From contig JADJBS010000011.1 of NCBI GenBank assembly GCA_016703665.1, positions 123,789 to 187,788 of the forward strand: a DNA stretch of 64,000 bases, read 5' to 3'. Position numbers and translations under genes: made by a program. The notes beneath the pieces were generated by a model, which worked only from the letters and a program-made list of their open reading frames with translations, was not told where the DNA came from and did no database searches. The DNA comes from Candidatus Defluviibacillus avedoerensis. Lineage in GTDB: Bacteria; Pseudomonadota; Gammaproteobacteria; Burkholderiales; Burkholderiaceae_C. Below, in pieces: positions 25,827 to 35,205 of the stretch. How positions within the stretch are numbered: position 1 is the first letter of the stretch; each line of letters begins with the position of its first letter.

Positions 25827-26324
25827 CTATTTCTTGGTATCCGTGCCAGCGCCCGCCGCTGAATCGCCACCATCCGCTGCCTTGTTGAACAGGAACTGGC
25901 TGATCAGGTTTTCGAGTACCACGGCGGATTGGGTACTCTGAATTCGGTCACCTGCAACGAGATTCGCGCCATCGGCCCCCGCTTCAATGCCGATGTATTG
26001 CTCCCCCAACAAACCGCTGGTCAAAATTTTGAGTGAACTGTCTTTGGGAAACTGGTAGCGCGCTTCCAAGGCCATGTTGACGCGGGCCTGAAAGGTTTTG
26101 TCATCAAAAGTGATGGACTGGACGCGTCCAACCACAACGCCTGCACTTTTCACCGCTGCCTTGGGCTTGAGTCCGCCAATGTTGTCAAAACGCGCATTGA
26201 CGATGTAGGTGGAGTCAAAGTTCAGGCTTAGCAGATTCGCCGATTTCAAAGCCAGAAACAGCAACGCCACTGCGCCAATCGTGACAAACAAACCCACCCA
26301 CACATCGTTTTTTGAGCGTTGCAT
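25827..26324 (-). CDS. mlaD: Phospholipid transporter MCE-domain subunit MlaD
   Basis: A 165-residue protein with one N-terminal membrane anchor (VWVGLFVTIGAVALLFLAL) and a single MCE domain (ARFDNIGGLKPKAAVKSAGV, LLGEQYIGIEAG). It makes the periplasmic hexameric ring of MlaFEDB. The start is ATG 26324 (MQRSKNDVWVG), with GGGGA 8 bases upstream; a TTG at 26339 is less likely. Confidence 0.95.
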   Translation of the reverse strand: MQRSKNDVWVGLFVTIGAVALLFLALKSANLLSLNFDSTYIVNARFDNIGGLKPKAAVKSAGVVVGRVQSITFDDKTFQARVNMALEARYQFPKDSSLKILTSGLLGEQYIGIEAGADGANLVAGDRIQSTQSAVVLENLISQFLFNKAADGGDSAAGAGTDTKK

Positions 26325-26343
26325 ATGGTCAATCCCCAATACT

Positions 26344-27141
26344 CTAAATACTGAACATCATCGCGGTCAGGAGAAAGTCCAGACCCAGAACAGACAAGGA
26401 AGCGACCACCACCGTGCGGGTGGTCGCGCGCGAAACACCTTCAGGTGTTGGCTGTGCCTCAAAGCCCTGCAGCAAAGCCACAAAGCTGACCGTGATGCCA
26501 AACACCACACTCTTGATGACGCCATTTCCAACGTCGCGCATCCAGTCCACGCCGCCTTGCATCTGGCTCCAGAACGAGCCGGCATCCACGCCAATCATCA
26601 GGACGCCAACTGCCCAACCGCCAACGATGCCAACAGCACTGAATACTGCGGCCAGCAAGGGCATCGTAAATACACCCGCCCAAAACCTTGGCGCCAGGAT
26701 ACGGCGAACTGGATCGACGGCCATCATCTCCATGGCGCTGAGTTGTTCACCCGCCTTCATAAGCCCAATTTCTGCGGTGAGCGAGGTACCAGCCCGACCC
26801 GCAAACAGCAAAGCAGTGACGACAGGCCCCAATTCGCGCACCAGGCTCAAGGCCACGAGGAGCCCCAGCGCCTCTGATGAACCATAGCGCTGCAAGGTGT
26901 AGTACCCCTGCAGCCCCAAGACAAAGCCAACGAACAGGCCGGATACGGTGATGATGGCCAGCGAGTAATTGCCTAAAAAATGAATCTGATCCCGGATCAG
27001 TCCAAAGCGGCGCAAGGCTGCCCCCAGTAACAGGATCAACCGCGCAAACAGACGGGCACCATGCCCCCAATCGGCCAACCGACTGCGAACCCAAAAACCC
27101 AAGCGGACAAGCCACGACAGTTGGTCCGGAGCATCGCTCAT
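26344..27141 (-). CDS. mlaE: Phospholipid transporter permease MlaE
   Basis: A 265-residue inner-membrane protein of the MlaE/TTG2B permease family, with an amphipathic N-terminal helix followed by five hydrophobic spans. The conserved cytoplasmic region is GRAGTSLTAEIGLMKAGEQLSAMEMMAVDP. It forms the membrane core of MlaFEDB. The start overlaps the mlaF stop by 4 bp. Confidence 0.95.
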   Translation of the reverse strand: MSDAPDQLSWLVRLGFWVRSRLADWGHGARLFARLILLLGAALRRFGLIRDQIHFLGNYSLAIITVSGLFVGFVLGLQGYYTLQRYGSSEALGLLVALSLVRELGPVVTALLFAGRAGTSLTAEIGLMKAGEQLSAMEMMAVDPVRRILAPRFWAGVFTMPLLAAVFSAVGIVGGWAVGVLMIGVDAGSFWSQMQGGVDWMRDVGNGVIKSVVFGITVSFVALLQGFEAQPTPEGVSRATTRTVVVASLSVLGLDFLLTAMMFSI

Positions 27142-27971
27142 GGTCGAATCATCCTGTCAAAGTCCTGGGCCACGGTCGGGCCAGGGTAATGAAAACGCAC
27201 AGGCCCTTCTGGCAAGGCATTGACAAACTGATGCACCAAAGGATCCGTACTGTGACGCACCTCATCCGGCGTACCCTGCGCCACGATGCGGCCATTGGCC
27301 AGCACAATCACTTTATCCGCAATGCGGAAAGTTTCTTCCAGGTCATGCGAAACGACGATGCTGGTCAAGCCCATGGTGTCGTTCAGTTTGCGAATGAGCT
27401 GTGCCGCCGTACCCAAAGAAATGGGGTCCAGACCGGCAAAGGGCTCGTCATACATCACGAGCTCCGGGTCTAGCGCGATGGCACGCGCCAGCGCCACCCG
27501 ACGCGCCATACCGCCAGACACCTCGCTAGGCATCAAATCCCGAGCCCCACGCAGCCCCACGGCATTGAGCTTCATGAGCACGATGTCGCGGACCAAGGCT
27601 TCTGGCAAGTCGGTGTGTTCACGCAGCGGAAAGGCCACGTTGTCAAACACGCTTAAATCGGTAAACAAGGCACCAAACTGAAATAGCATGCCCATGCGGC
27701 GACGCGCAGCGAAGAGACCGTCTGCATTCAGCGTCCCAACGTCTACTGAACTACCCGTATGACCAACGGGAGCCAGCAGAACCTGCCCTTTCTGGGCACG
27801 GTTTTGGCCACCGATCAAGCGCAGAACGGTCGTTTTGCCACCGCCCGATGCACCCATCAGAGCCGTGACCTTGCCACGCGGAATGGTGAGAGACACATCG
27901 TTCAAGATGACTCGCTCACCATAGCCAAAAGTGACCTGGCGCAGTTCGACGAGAGTTTGGGTGTCTGTCAT
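27138..27971 (-). CDS. mlaF: Phospholipid transporter ATP-binding protein MlaF
   Basis: A 277-residue ATPase that drives MlaFEDB. Walker A GASGGGKTTVLR, signature VSGGMARRVALARAI, Walker B LVMYDEPFAGLDP and H-loop VSHDLEE are all present, and the C-terminal extension that contacts MlaB in E. coli is there. The start is ATG 27971 (MTDTQTLVELRQVTFGYG); the frame extends to 28013 but would cross the gltD terminator. First gene of the long mla-mur-his run. Confidence 0.95.
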   Translation of the reverse strand: MTDTQTLVELRQVTFGYGERVILNDVSLTIPRGKVTALMGASGGGKTTVLRLIGGQNRAQKGQVLLAPVGHTGSSVDVGTLNADGLFAARRRMGMLFQFGALFTDLSVFDNVAFPLREHTDLPEALVRDIVLMKLNAVGLRGARDLMPSEVSGGMARRVALARAIALDPELVMYDEPFAGLDPISLGTAAQLIRKLNDTMGLTSIVVSHDLEETFRIADKVIVLANGRIVAQGTPDEVRHSTDPLVHQFVNALPEGPVRFHYPGPTVAQDFDRMIRP

Positions 27972-27978
27972 TGCCCTG

Positions 27979-28007
27979 AAAAAGACGAAGCCGGAAAAGT
28001 CCGGCTT
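27979..28007 (-). terminator. Rho-independent terminator after gltD
   Basis: AAGCCGG (27988-27994) pairs with CCGGCTT (28001-28007) around a 6-base loop. On the minus strand the stem is followed within a few bases by five Ts (27979-27983 as A on the plus strand). It lies 34 bases after the gltD stop and only 8-17 bases before the mlaF start, so the mlaF promoter must overlap or read through it. Confidence 0.8.
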
Positions 28008-28040
28008 TGTCAATCATACGGTATCGCGAATGCTTGCTTT

Positions 28041-29528
28041 TCAGCGCGGCAGATTGCTGTAACCCATTAGAAATTCATCTACCGAACGGGCAGCTTGGCG
28101 CCCTTCGCGGATCGCCCAGACCACCAAGCTCTGGCCACGCCGGATGTCGCCCGCAGCAAACACCTTGGCTACATTGGTCTTGTAGCCGCCCGTGAATTCG
28201 GTGTGCGCCTTGGCGTTGCCACGGCCGTCCTTTTCGACAGCAAAGGCATCCAGTACAGCAGCCACGGGTGACACAAAGCCCATGGCCAACAAGACCAGAT
28301 CGGCCTTGTAGGTCTGCTCGCTGCCGGCTACTTCGACCATCTTGCCGTCTTTCATCTCTATGCGGACTGTTTTGAGACCAGTGACCTTGCCTTTCTCGCC
28401 AATGAATTCCTTGGTGGAGATGGCAAACTCGCGGGTACAGCCTTCGTCGTGGCTGGAGCTGGTGCGCAGCTTGAGCGGCCAATACGGCCAGGTCAAAGGG
28501 CGGTTCTCCACCTCGGGCGGCTGGGGCATCACCTCAAACTGGGTAACGCTGACTGCGCCGTGGCGGTTGCTGGTGCCCACGCAGTCGCTGCCAGTGTCAC
28601 CGCCACCGATCACGATCACGTGCTTGCTGTCTGCCCGCAGTTGGCTTTTGAGCTTGTCGCCTGCATTGATCTTGTTTTGCTGCGGCAAAAACTCCATGGC
28701 AAAGTGAATGCCGTCCAGATCGCGCCCAGGCACTGACAGATCACGCGACTGCTCTGCACCGCCGGTCAGCAGCACCGCATCAAAGTCTCTTTGAAGTTGC
28801 TCAGGTGTGATGGTTTCCTTTGCCCAGTTGGTGACCTTGCTTCCTTTGCCCAAAGGGTCTTTCTCGGCTCCCACCATCACGCCCGTACGGATGGTGACTC
28901 CTTCCGCCTTGAGTTGCTCAACGCGGCGGTCAATGTGAGACTTCTCCATCTTGAAATCGGGAATGCCGTAGCGCAACAAGCCACCAACGCGGTCGTTCTT
29001 TTCGAACAAGGTTACATCATGACCAACACGCGCCAGTTGCTGTGCCGCAGCCAAGCCCGCGGGGCCTGCACCTACCACGGCAACTTTTTTGCCCGTCTTA
29101 TGCTTGGCAGGACGCGCGGTGACCCAGCCCTTGTCCCAGGCTTTATCGATGATGGCGTGTTCGATGGACTTGATGCCCACAGCGTCGCCGTCCACATTCA
29201 AGGTGCATGCGGCCTCGCAAGGTGCGGGGCAAATGCGGCCAGTGAACTCGGGAAAGTTATTGGTGCTGTGCAGCACCTCCGCCGCGTTCTTCCAGTCAGC
29301 GTCCGTGCCTTTGTAGACCAAGTCGTTGAAGTCAGGAATGATGTTATTGACCGGACAGCCGTTGTTGCAAAACGGCGTGCCACAGTCCATGCAACGTGCA
29401 CCCTGAACCTTGACCTGCGCGTCGTCCAAACCAATGACGAATTCTTTGTAATGCTTCAGGCGTTCGGCGGGCGGTTTGTAGCCCTCTTCCAAACGCTCGT
29501 ATTCCATGAAGCCAGTGACTTTTCCCAT
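28041..29528 (-). CDS. gltD: Glutamate synthase (NADPH) small subunit
   Basis: A 495-residue FAD flavoprotein that passes electrons from NADPH to the large subunit GltB. N-terminal Fe-S cysteines lie in CMDCGTPFCNNGCPVNN and ICPAPCEAACTL, the FAD motif is VVGAGPAGLAAAQQL, and the NADPH motif is VIGGGDTGSDCVG; the C-terminal FAD site is FAAGDIRRGQSLVVWAI. It is 31 bases downstream of gltB and followed by a clear terminator, so gltBD forms one operon. Confidence 0.97.
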   Translation of the reverse strand: MGKVTGFMEYERLEEGYKPPAERLKHYKEFVIGLDDAQVKVQGARCMDCGTPFCNNGCPVNNIIPDFNDLVYKGTDADWKNAAEVLHSTNNFPEFTGRICPAPCEAACTLNVDGDAVGIKSIEHAIIDKAWDKGWVTARPAKHKTGKKVAVVGAGPAGLAAAQQLARVGHDVTLFEKNDRVGGLLRYGIPDFKMEKSHIDRRVEQLKAEGVTIRTGVMVGAEKDPLGKGSKVTNWAKETITPEQLQRDFDAVLLTGGAEQSRDLSVPGRDLDGIHFAMEFLPQQNKINAGDKLKSQLRADSKHVIVIGGGDTGSDCVGTSNRHGAVSVTQFEVMPQPPEVENRPLTWPYWPLKLRTSSSHDEGCTREFAISTKEFIGEKGKVTGLKTVRIEMKDGKMVEVAGSEQTYKADLVLLAMGFVSPVAAVLDAFAVEKDGRGNAKAHTEFTGGYKTNVAKVFAAGDIRRGQSLVVWAIREGRQAARSVDEFLMGYSNLPR

Positions 29529-29559
29529 GATTGAAACCTTTTATCGATGCGTTGGCTGA

Positions 29560-32500
29560 TTACTTGGCGGCGACTGTCGCCTTAGCTGCAGTCTTGGCTT
29601 TGGTGGTGGCAGACGTAGCTTCAGCTTTAGCAGCCAACTCACCCAGGGCGCGCTTGTACTCCATGGGGAATACTTTGACGAACTTGGCACGTGCAGTGTC
29701 CCAGTTGTCCAGCAACTCACGGGCGCGGCGACTGCCAGTCCAGCGGTTGTGATCTTCGAGCAGTTTCTTGAGTTGCTGTTCGTCAGACTGCCCACGATGC
29801 CATACGGCGCGCTCTATCTGAGACTCTTGCTCTGCTTGTGATAGCACTTTATCCAGCGTGACCATCGCAGTATTGGCGCGCTTGGCAAACTGACCGTCTT
29901 CGTCATACACGTAGGCCACGCCACCGCTCATGCCGGCGGCGAAGTTGCGACCGGTTTTGCCCAACACAGCCACCGTGCCACCCGTCATGTATTCGCAACC
30001 GTGGTCACCTGTGCCCTCCACTACCGCAGTGGCACCCGACAGGCGAACTGCAAAGCGCTCGCCCACAACGCCGCTGAGGAACACTTCACCACTGGTCGCC
30101 CCGTAAGTAACTGCGTTGCCCGCAATGATGTTCTTGGTGGAGTCTCCCCGGAAGTCAATGCTGGGGCGTACCACCACGCGACCACCGGACAAGCCCTTAC
30201 CTGTGTAGTCGTTGGCGTCCCCAATCAAGTACATGGTGATGCCGCGTGCCAGGAAAGCGCCAAAGGATTGACCGCCCGTGCCCTCGAGCTGGATGCGAAT
30301 GGTGTCGTCTGGCAGGCCGTCTGGATGCACCTTGGTCACAGCGCCTGACAACATCGCACCCACAGAACGATTGACGTTGCGGGCGTTCTCCATGAACGAT
30401 ACTTTTTCGCCCTTTTCAATGGCAGCCTTGGATTTCGCGATCAACACTTGGTCCAGCGCTTTTTCGAGGCCGTGGTCTTGCGACTCCACGTGAAAGCGTG
30501 GCACATCAGCCGGGACATTGGGCTGTGCAAACAGGCGGGCAAAGTCCAAGCCCTGGGCTTTCCAGTGTTCAATCCCCTTCTTGGTGTCGAGCAGGTCCGC
30601 ACGGCCAATCAGGTCATCAAACTTGGCGATACCAAGTTGCGCCATGATCTGGCGGACCTCTTCGGCGATAAAGAAGAAGTAATTGACCACATGCTCAGGC
30701 TTGCCGGAGAACTTCTTGCGCAGGACTGGGTCTTGCGTGGCCACGCCAACAGGGCAAGTGTTCAGATGGCACTTGCGCATCATGATGCAGCCCTCGACCA
30801 CCAACGGTGCGGTGGCAAAGCCGAATTCGTCCGCCCCCAAAAGCGCGCCGATGGCGACATCGCGGCCAGTCTTCATCTGGCCGTCGGCCTGCACGCGAAT
30901 CCGTCCGCGCAGGCGGTTCAACACCAAAGTTTGCTGGGTTTCAGCCAAACCGATTTCCCATGGACTGCCCGCATGCTTGATGGACGACCAAGGCGAGGCA
31001 CCGGTGCCGCCGTCGTGTCCAGAGATCACCACGTGATCGCTCTTGCACTTGGTCACGCCAGCAGCAATGGTGCCCACACCGACTTCAGACACCAGCTTGA
31101 CACTGATGCTGGCATGAGGTGCCACGTTCTTCAGGTCGTGGATCAGCTGGGCCAAGTCCTCGATCGAATAAATGTCGTGGTGGGGTGGTGGGGAAATCAG
31201 ACCCACACCTGGCACGCTGTGGCGCAGCTTGCCTATGTACTCGCTGACCTTACCACCAGGCAGCTGACCGCCTTCGCCTGGCTTGGCACCCTGCGCCATC
31301 TTGATTTGGATTTGGTCCGCACTGTGCAGGTATTCCGCAGTCACACCAAATCGACCGGAGGCGACTTGCTTGATGCGTGAGCGCAGGCTATCGCCGTCTT
31401 CCAGTGGTAAATCGACTTCCACCACATCGTGACCGATCACGCTCTTGAGCGACTCGCCCTTTTTGATCGGGATGCCTTTGAGTTCGTTACGGTAGCGGTT
31501 GGCGTCTTCACCACCTTCACCGGTGTTGCTCTTGCCGCCAATGCGGTTCATGGCCACAGCCAGCGTGGCATGGGCTTCGGTACTGATAGAGCCGAGCGAC
31601 ATGGCGCCCGTGGCAAATCGCTTGACAATGTCTTTGGCCGACTCGACTTGCTCCAGCGGAATAGCCTTGGCGGGGTCAATTTTGAACTCGAACAAACCAC
31701 GCAGCGTCATGTGACGCTTGCTTTGGTCATTGATCAGCTGGGCATATTCTTTGTAAGTGTTCCAGTTGTTGGCGCGCGTGCTGTGCTGCAGCTTGGCGAT
31801 GGCATCTGGGCTCCACATATGCTCTTCGCCACGGGCGCGCCAGGCGTATTCTCCGCCGGTGTCCAACATGTTGGCCAACACCGGATCGTTGCCAAATGCA
31901 GCTTTGTGGGTGCGGATCGCTTCTTCGGCAATGTCGAACACGCCGATGCCCTCAACACGGCTTGCAGTACCGGTGAAGTACTTGGCAATGGTGTCGCTGG
32001 ACAGGCCAATGGCTTCAAACAGCTGTGCTCCGCAGTAGCTCATGTAGGTGGACACGCCCATCTTGGACATGATCTTGGACAAGCCCTTGCCAATGGCCTT
32101 GACGTAGTTGTAAATGGCTTTGTCGGCGCTCAGATCTCCAGGCAGGTCCTTGTGGATTTCGGCCAAGGTTTCCATCGCGAGGTAGGGGTGGACAGCTTCT
32201 GCCCCATAACCCGCCAACACGGCGAAGTGATGTACTTCGCGCGCTGCGCCCGTCTCCACAACCAAACCTGCTGTGGTGCGCAGGCCTTCTTTCACCAGAT
32301 GCTGGTGAATAGCGCTTAAGGCGAGCAACGCAGGAATGGCGACTTGCGTTGCATTGATGGCCCGGTCGCTGACGATGAGGATATTCTTGCCACTCTTGAT
32401 GGCATCAACCGCTTCAGCGCAAAGTGACGCGAGCTTGGCCTCAACGCCTTCGTCACCCCAAGAAACAGGGTAAGTGATGTCGAGCGTGTATGAACGGAAT

Positions 32501-34314
32501 TTGCCTTGCGTGACTTTCTTGATGTCGCGCAGCTTGGCCATGTCGGCAAAGTCCAGGATCGGCTGGCTGACCTCCAGACGCATAGGCGGGTTAACTTGAT
32601 TAATGTCCAGCAAATTGGGCTTGGGGCCAATGAATGACACCAGCGACATCACAATGGCTTCGCGGATCGGGTCGATCGGCGGGTTGGTCACCTGGGCAAA
32701 AAGCTGCTTGAAGTAGTTATAGAGCGGCTTGTTTTTGCTGGACAGCACGGCAAGCGGGCTGTCGTTGCCCATAGAGCCAATGCCTTCTTCACCATTCGTG
32801 GCCATCGGTGCGATCAGGAACTTAATGTCCTCCTGAGTAAAGCCGAAGGCTTGCTGGCGATCCAGTAAGCTGGCTTTGTCGGTCACGCGCTTGCCCGCCT
32901 CAACCTTCTCTGTCGCAATGCGGCGGTCATCAATGCTGACATCGTCCAGCTTGATGCGCAGGTTCTCGATCCACTGCTTGTAGGGCTTGGCGTTGGCCAG
33001 GTTGGCCTTCAACTCTTCGTCATCAATCATGCGGCCTTGTTCCAGATCGATCAAGAACATCTTGCCGGGTTGCAGGCGCCATTTGCGCACGATTTTGTTC
33101 TCGGGCACGGGCAACACGCCCGATTCGCTGGCCATGATGACAAGATCGTCGTCGGTCACGCAGTAGCGTGAGGGGCGCAGGCCGTTGCGGTCCAGCGTGG
33201 CACCAATTTGGCGACCATCCGTGAACACGATGGAGGCCGGACCGTCCCAGGGCTCCAGCATGGCTGCATGGTATTCATAGAAGGCCTTACGGCGCTCGTC
33301 CATGGTGGTGTGCTGCTCCCAGGGCTCGGGGATCATCATCATGACAGCCTGGCTGATGGGGTACCCAGCCATGGTCAGCAATTCCAGACAGTTATCGAAC
33401 GTTGCCGTATCCGATTGGCTAGCGAAGCTGATGGGGTACAGTTTCTTCAGGTCAGCGGCTAACACGGGTGACGACATCACGCCTTCGCGCGCCTTCATCC
33501 AGTTGTAGTTACCTTTGACGGTGTTGATTTCTCCGTTATGTGCCACATAGCGGTAGGGGTGAGCCAGCGGCCACTCGGGGAAGGTATTGGTCGAGAAGCG
33601 CTGATGCACCAAACCCAGGGCTGAGACACAGCGCGGATCCTGCAAATCCAGATAATAGGTGCCGACCTGATCAGCCAGCAGCAAGCCCTTGTAGACCACG
33701 GTGCGGCTGGACATGCTGGGCACGTAATACTCTTTGCTGTGCTTGAGCTTGAGTGCCTGAATGTTGGCGCTTGCAGTTTTACGGATCACGTACAGCTTGC
33801 GCTCCAGCGCGTCTTGCACAATCACGTCGTTGCCACGACCGATAAATACTTGGCGCAGGATGGGCTCTTTCTCACGCACAGCAGGGCTCATGGGCATGTC
33901 TCGGTTCACTGGCACATCTCGCCAGCCGAGCAGGACTTGGCCTTCGACCCTGATCGCGCGCTCCATTTCCTGTTCGCAAGCCAGACGCGAAGCATGTTCT
34001 TTTGGCAGAAAGATCATGCCAACGCCGTATTCGCCGGGCGGTGGCAAGGCAACGCCTTGTTTGCCCATTTCTTCGCGGTACAAGGCATCAGGCAGCTGAA
34101 TCAAGATACCAGCGCCGTCGCCCATCAGCTTGTCAGCCCCTACTGCGCCGCGGTGATCCAGATTCTCAAGAATCTTCAAGCCCTGCTGGACGATGGCATG
34201 GCTCTTTTGGCCCTTGATGTGGGCCACAAAGCCCACGCCACATGCGTCGTGCTCGTTGCCAGGGTCGTAAAGACCCGTTTGTTGCAAATGATCTTTTTCA
34301 GCAGCCGTTGTCAT
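29560..34314 (-). CDS. gltB: Glutamate synthase (NADPH) large subunit
   Basis: A 1584-residue enzyme that converts glutamine plus 2-oxoglutarate to two glutamates. The N-terminal Ntn amidotransferase needs removal of a propeptide to expose Cys25 in EHDACGVGF. FMN-binding synthase motifs GHDGGTGASPWSS and the 3Fe-4S cysteines in MMRKCHLNTCPVG follow, then the GltB C-terminal beta-helix (GGRVVVRPS, GDHGCEYMTGGTV). I start at ATG 34314 (MTTAAEKDHLQQ), giving a 24-residue propeptide; the frame runs open to 34383. An Ala/Lys/Thr-rich tail ends the protein. Confidence 0.97.
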   Translation of the reverse strand: MTTAAEKDHLQQTGLYDPGNEHDACGVGFVAHIKGQKSHAIVQQGLKILENLDHRGAVGADKLMGDGAGILIQLPDALYREEMGKQGVALPPPGEYGVGMIFLPKEHASRLACEQEMERAIRVEGQVLLGWRDVPVNRDMPMSPAVREKEPILRQVFIGRGNDVIVQDALERKLYVIRKTASANIQALKLKHSKEYYVPSMSSRTVVYKGLLLADQVGTYYLDLQDPRCVSALGLVHQRFSTNTFPEWPLAHPYRYVAHNGEINTVKGNYNWMKAREGVMSSPVLAADLKKLYPISFASQSDTATFDNCLELLTMAGYPISQAVMMMIPEPWEQHTTMDERRKAFYEYHAAMLEPWDGPASIVFTDGRQIGATLDRNGLRPSRYCVTDDDLVIMASESGVLPVPENKIVRKWRLQPGKMFLIDLEQGRMIDDEELKANLANAKPYKQWIENLRIKLDDVSIDDRRIATEKVEAGKRVTDKASLLDRQQAFGFTQEDIKFLIAPMATNGEEGIGSMGNDSPLAVLSSKNKPLYNYFKQLFAQVTNPPIDPIREAIVMSLVSFIGPKPNLLDINQVNPPMRLEVSQPILDFADMAKLRDIKKVTQGKFRSYTLDITYPVSWGDEGVEAKLASLCAEAVDAIKSGKNILIVSDRAINATQVAIPALLALSAIHQHLVKEGLRTTAGLVVETGAAREVHHFAVLAGYGAEAVHPYLAMETLAEIHKDLPGDLSADKAIYNYVKAIGKGLSKIMSKMGVSTYMSYCGAQLFEAIGLSSDTIAKYFTGTASRVEGIGVFDIAEEAIRTHKAAFGNDPVLANMLDTGGEYAWRARGEEHMWSPDAIAKLQHSTRANNWNTYKEYAQLINDQSKRHMTLRGLFEFKIDPAKAIPLEQVESAKDIVKRFATGAMSLGSISTEAHATLAVAMNRIGGKSNTGEGGEDANRYRNELKGIPIKKGESLKSVIGHDVVEVDLPLEDGDSLRSRIKQVASGRFGVTAEYLHSADQIQIKMAQGAKPGEGGQLPGGKVSEYIGKLRHSVPGVGLISPPPHHDIYSIEDLAQLIHDLKNVAPHASISVKLVSEVGVGTIAAGVTKCKSDHVVISGHDGGTGASPWSSIKHAGSPWEIGLAETQQTLVLNRLRGRIRVQADGQMKTGRDVAIGALLGADEFGFATAPLVVEGCIMMRKCHLNTCPVGVATQDPVLRKKFSGKPEHVVNYFFFIAEEVRQIMAQLGIAKFDDLIGRADLLDTKKGIEHWKAQGLDFARLFAQPNVPADVPRFHVESQDHGLEKALDQVLIAKSKAAIEKGEKVSFMENARNVNRSVGAMLSGAVTKVHPDGLPDDTIRIQLEGTGGQSFGAFLARGITMYLIGDANDYTGKGLSGGRVVVRPSIDFRGDSTKNIIAGNAVTYGATSGEVFLSGVVGERFAVRLSGATAVVEGTGDHGCEYMTGGTVAVLGKTGRNFAAGMSGGVAYVYDEDGQFAKRANTAMVTLDKVLSQAEQESQIERAVWHRGQSDEQQLKKLLEDHNRWTGSRRARELLDNWDTARAKFVKVFPMEYKRALGELAAKAEATSATTKAKTAAKATVAAK

Positions 34315-34390
34315 GGCGCATCCTTCAACAGTGATAGGGGAAACCGGGGTTGTGATGATAGTGCACTGCAACATGAGTGCCAATCTTTTT

Positions 34391-34415
34391 AAAAGGGGTC
34401 AGATTCCAATTTAAT
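34391..34415 (-). repeat. GGGGTCAGATTCCAATTT motif downstream of the REP-type transposase
   Basis: The bases after the transposase, read on the minus strand, contain AAATTGGAATCTGACCCC followed by TTTT. I recognise this as a sequence often found just beyond Y1/REP-associated transposase genes. It also lies in the gltB upstream region, about 77 bases before the gltB start. The flanking 34400-34499 stretch is AT-rich with no reading frame and probably carries the gltB promoter. Assignment is from memory of the motif, not from a search. Confidence 0.45.
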
Positions 34416-34499
34416 GAAATAGTATTTTTCAGTATTTAATTGGGGACATCTTATTTTGATAGCAATAAATCAAAATCTATACTGGCAAAAGGCCAAATT

Positions 34500-35198
34500 T
34501 TATTTGAATTCTTTGCTTAACGAAGGTCGCCCTGGCTTGCCCTTGACCAAGCGACGCTCTGTTCTTTTTTGCAAGTCAGCCACAAAATCAGTACCCCCCA
34601 GCGCCCATCCAGTGAGGGTGGAAGTCGTCAGGTCTTGCTGCTGCGCCATACTGATGCCTGCTTGCACCATTTCGGCGTATGCTGCCTCACGCGCAAAGGG
34701 CGTATTGCCTAGGCCCCAGATCAATGGATGCGGTGTCAGTAACTTGTCCACTCTCTGACCGATGTAATGCAGGTGACTGGACCAGGGGTACTCGCCCGCG
34801 TCGCCCACTATGCACGCACGCACGGGATTCAGCTCGATGTAAGCCATGCAGGCCAGCAGGTATCGATCTGCCTGAATCACATTTGAACGATAACGCCCTT
34901 CCCACAAGGTACCGCTGCGCCCTTGTGTTTGGTTGAACACCCGCACGTAGCCACGGCCAATGGCCTGCATCATCTGGGGCAGGCCATTGGCCGTACCGGG
35001 TGTGGCCAGAAGGTGAAAATGATTGGGCATCAACACGTAAGCATGCACAGCCACTGCGTACTTGGCGGCGTTTTCAGCGATCAACCGAAGCATGAGTTCG
35101 TAATCTGCCTCGGTTGCAAAGATGGCCTGGCGGTTGTTGCCGCGCTGAATGATGTGATGGGGATACCCTGGAACGCTCAAACGTGGCAGACGGGCCAT
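34500..35198 (-). CDS. REP-associated tyrosine transposase (Y1_Tnp / RAYT)
   Basis: A 232-residue single-strand DNA transposase of the RAYT group. The HUH motif is MPNHFHLL (His60, His62) and the catalytic tyrosine is in AYIELNPVRA (Tyr120). The start MARLPRLSVPGYPHHIIQRGNNRQ is typical. RAYTs are usually single-copy domesticated genes that spread REP palindromes rather than moving themselves. It is on the same strand as its neighbours and 7 bases after the methyltransferase stop, so it may be transcribed with them. Confidence 0.9.
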   Translation of the reverse strand: MARLPRLSVPGYPHHIIQRGNNRQAIFATEADYELMLRLIAENAAKYAVAVHAYVLMPNHFHLLATPGTANGLPQMMQAIGRGYVRVFNQTQGRSGTLWEGRYRSNVIQADRYLLACMAYIELNPVRACIVGDAGEYPWSSHLHYIGQRVDKLLTPHPLIWGLGNTPFAREAAYAEMVQAGISMAQQQDLTTSTLTGWALGGTDFVADLQKRTERRLVKGKPGRPSLSKEFK

Positions 35199-35205
35199 GG
35201 GTCAA

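Noticed and set aside
29531..34392. Many long plus-strand open frames opposite gltB and gltD
   Set aside because: They are antisense shadows in a GC-rich gene with strong family matches on the minus strand.
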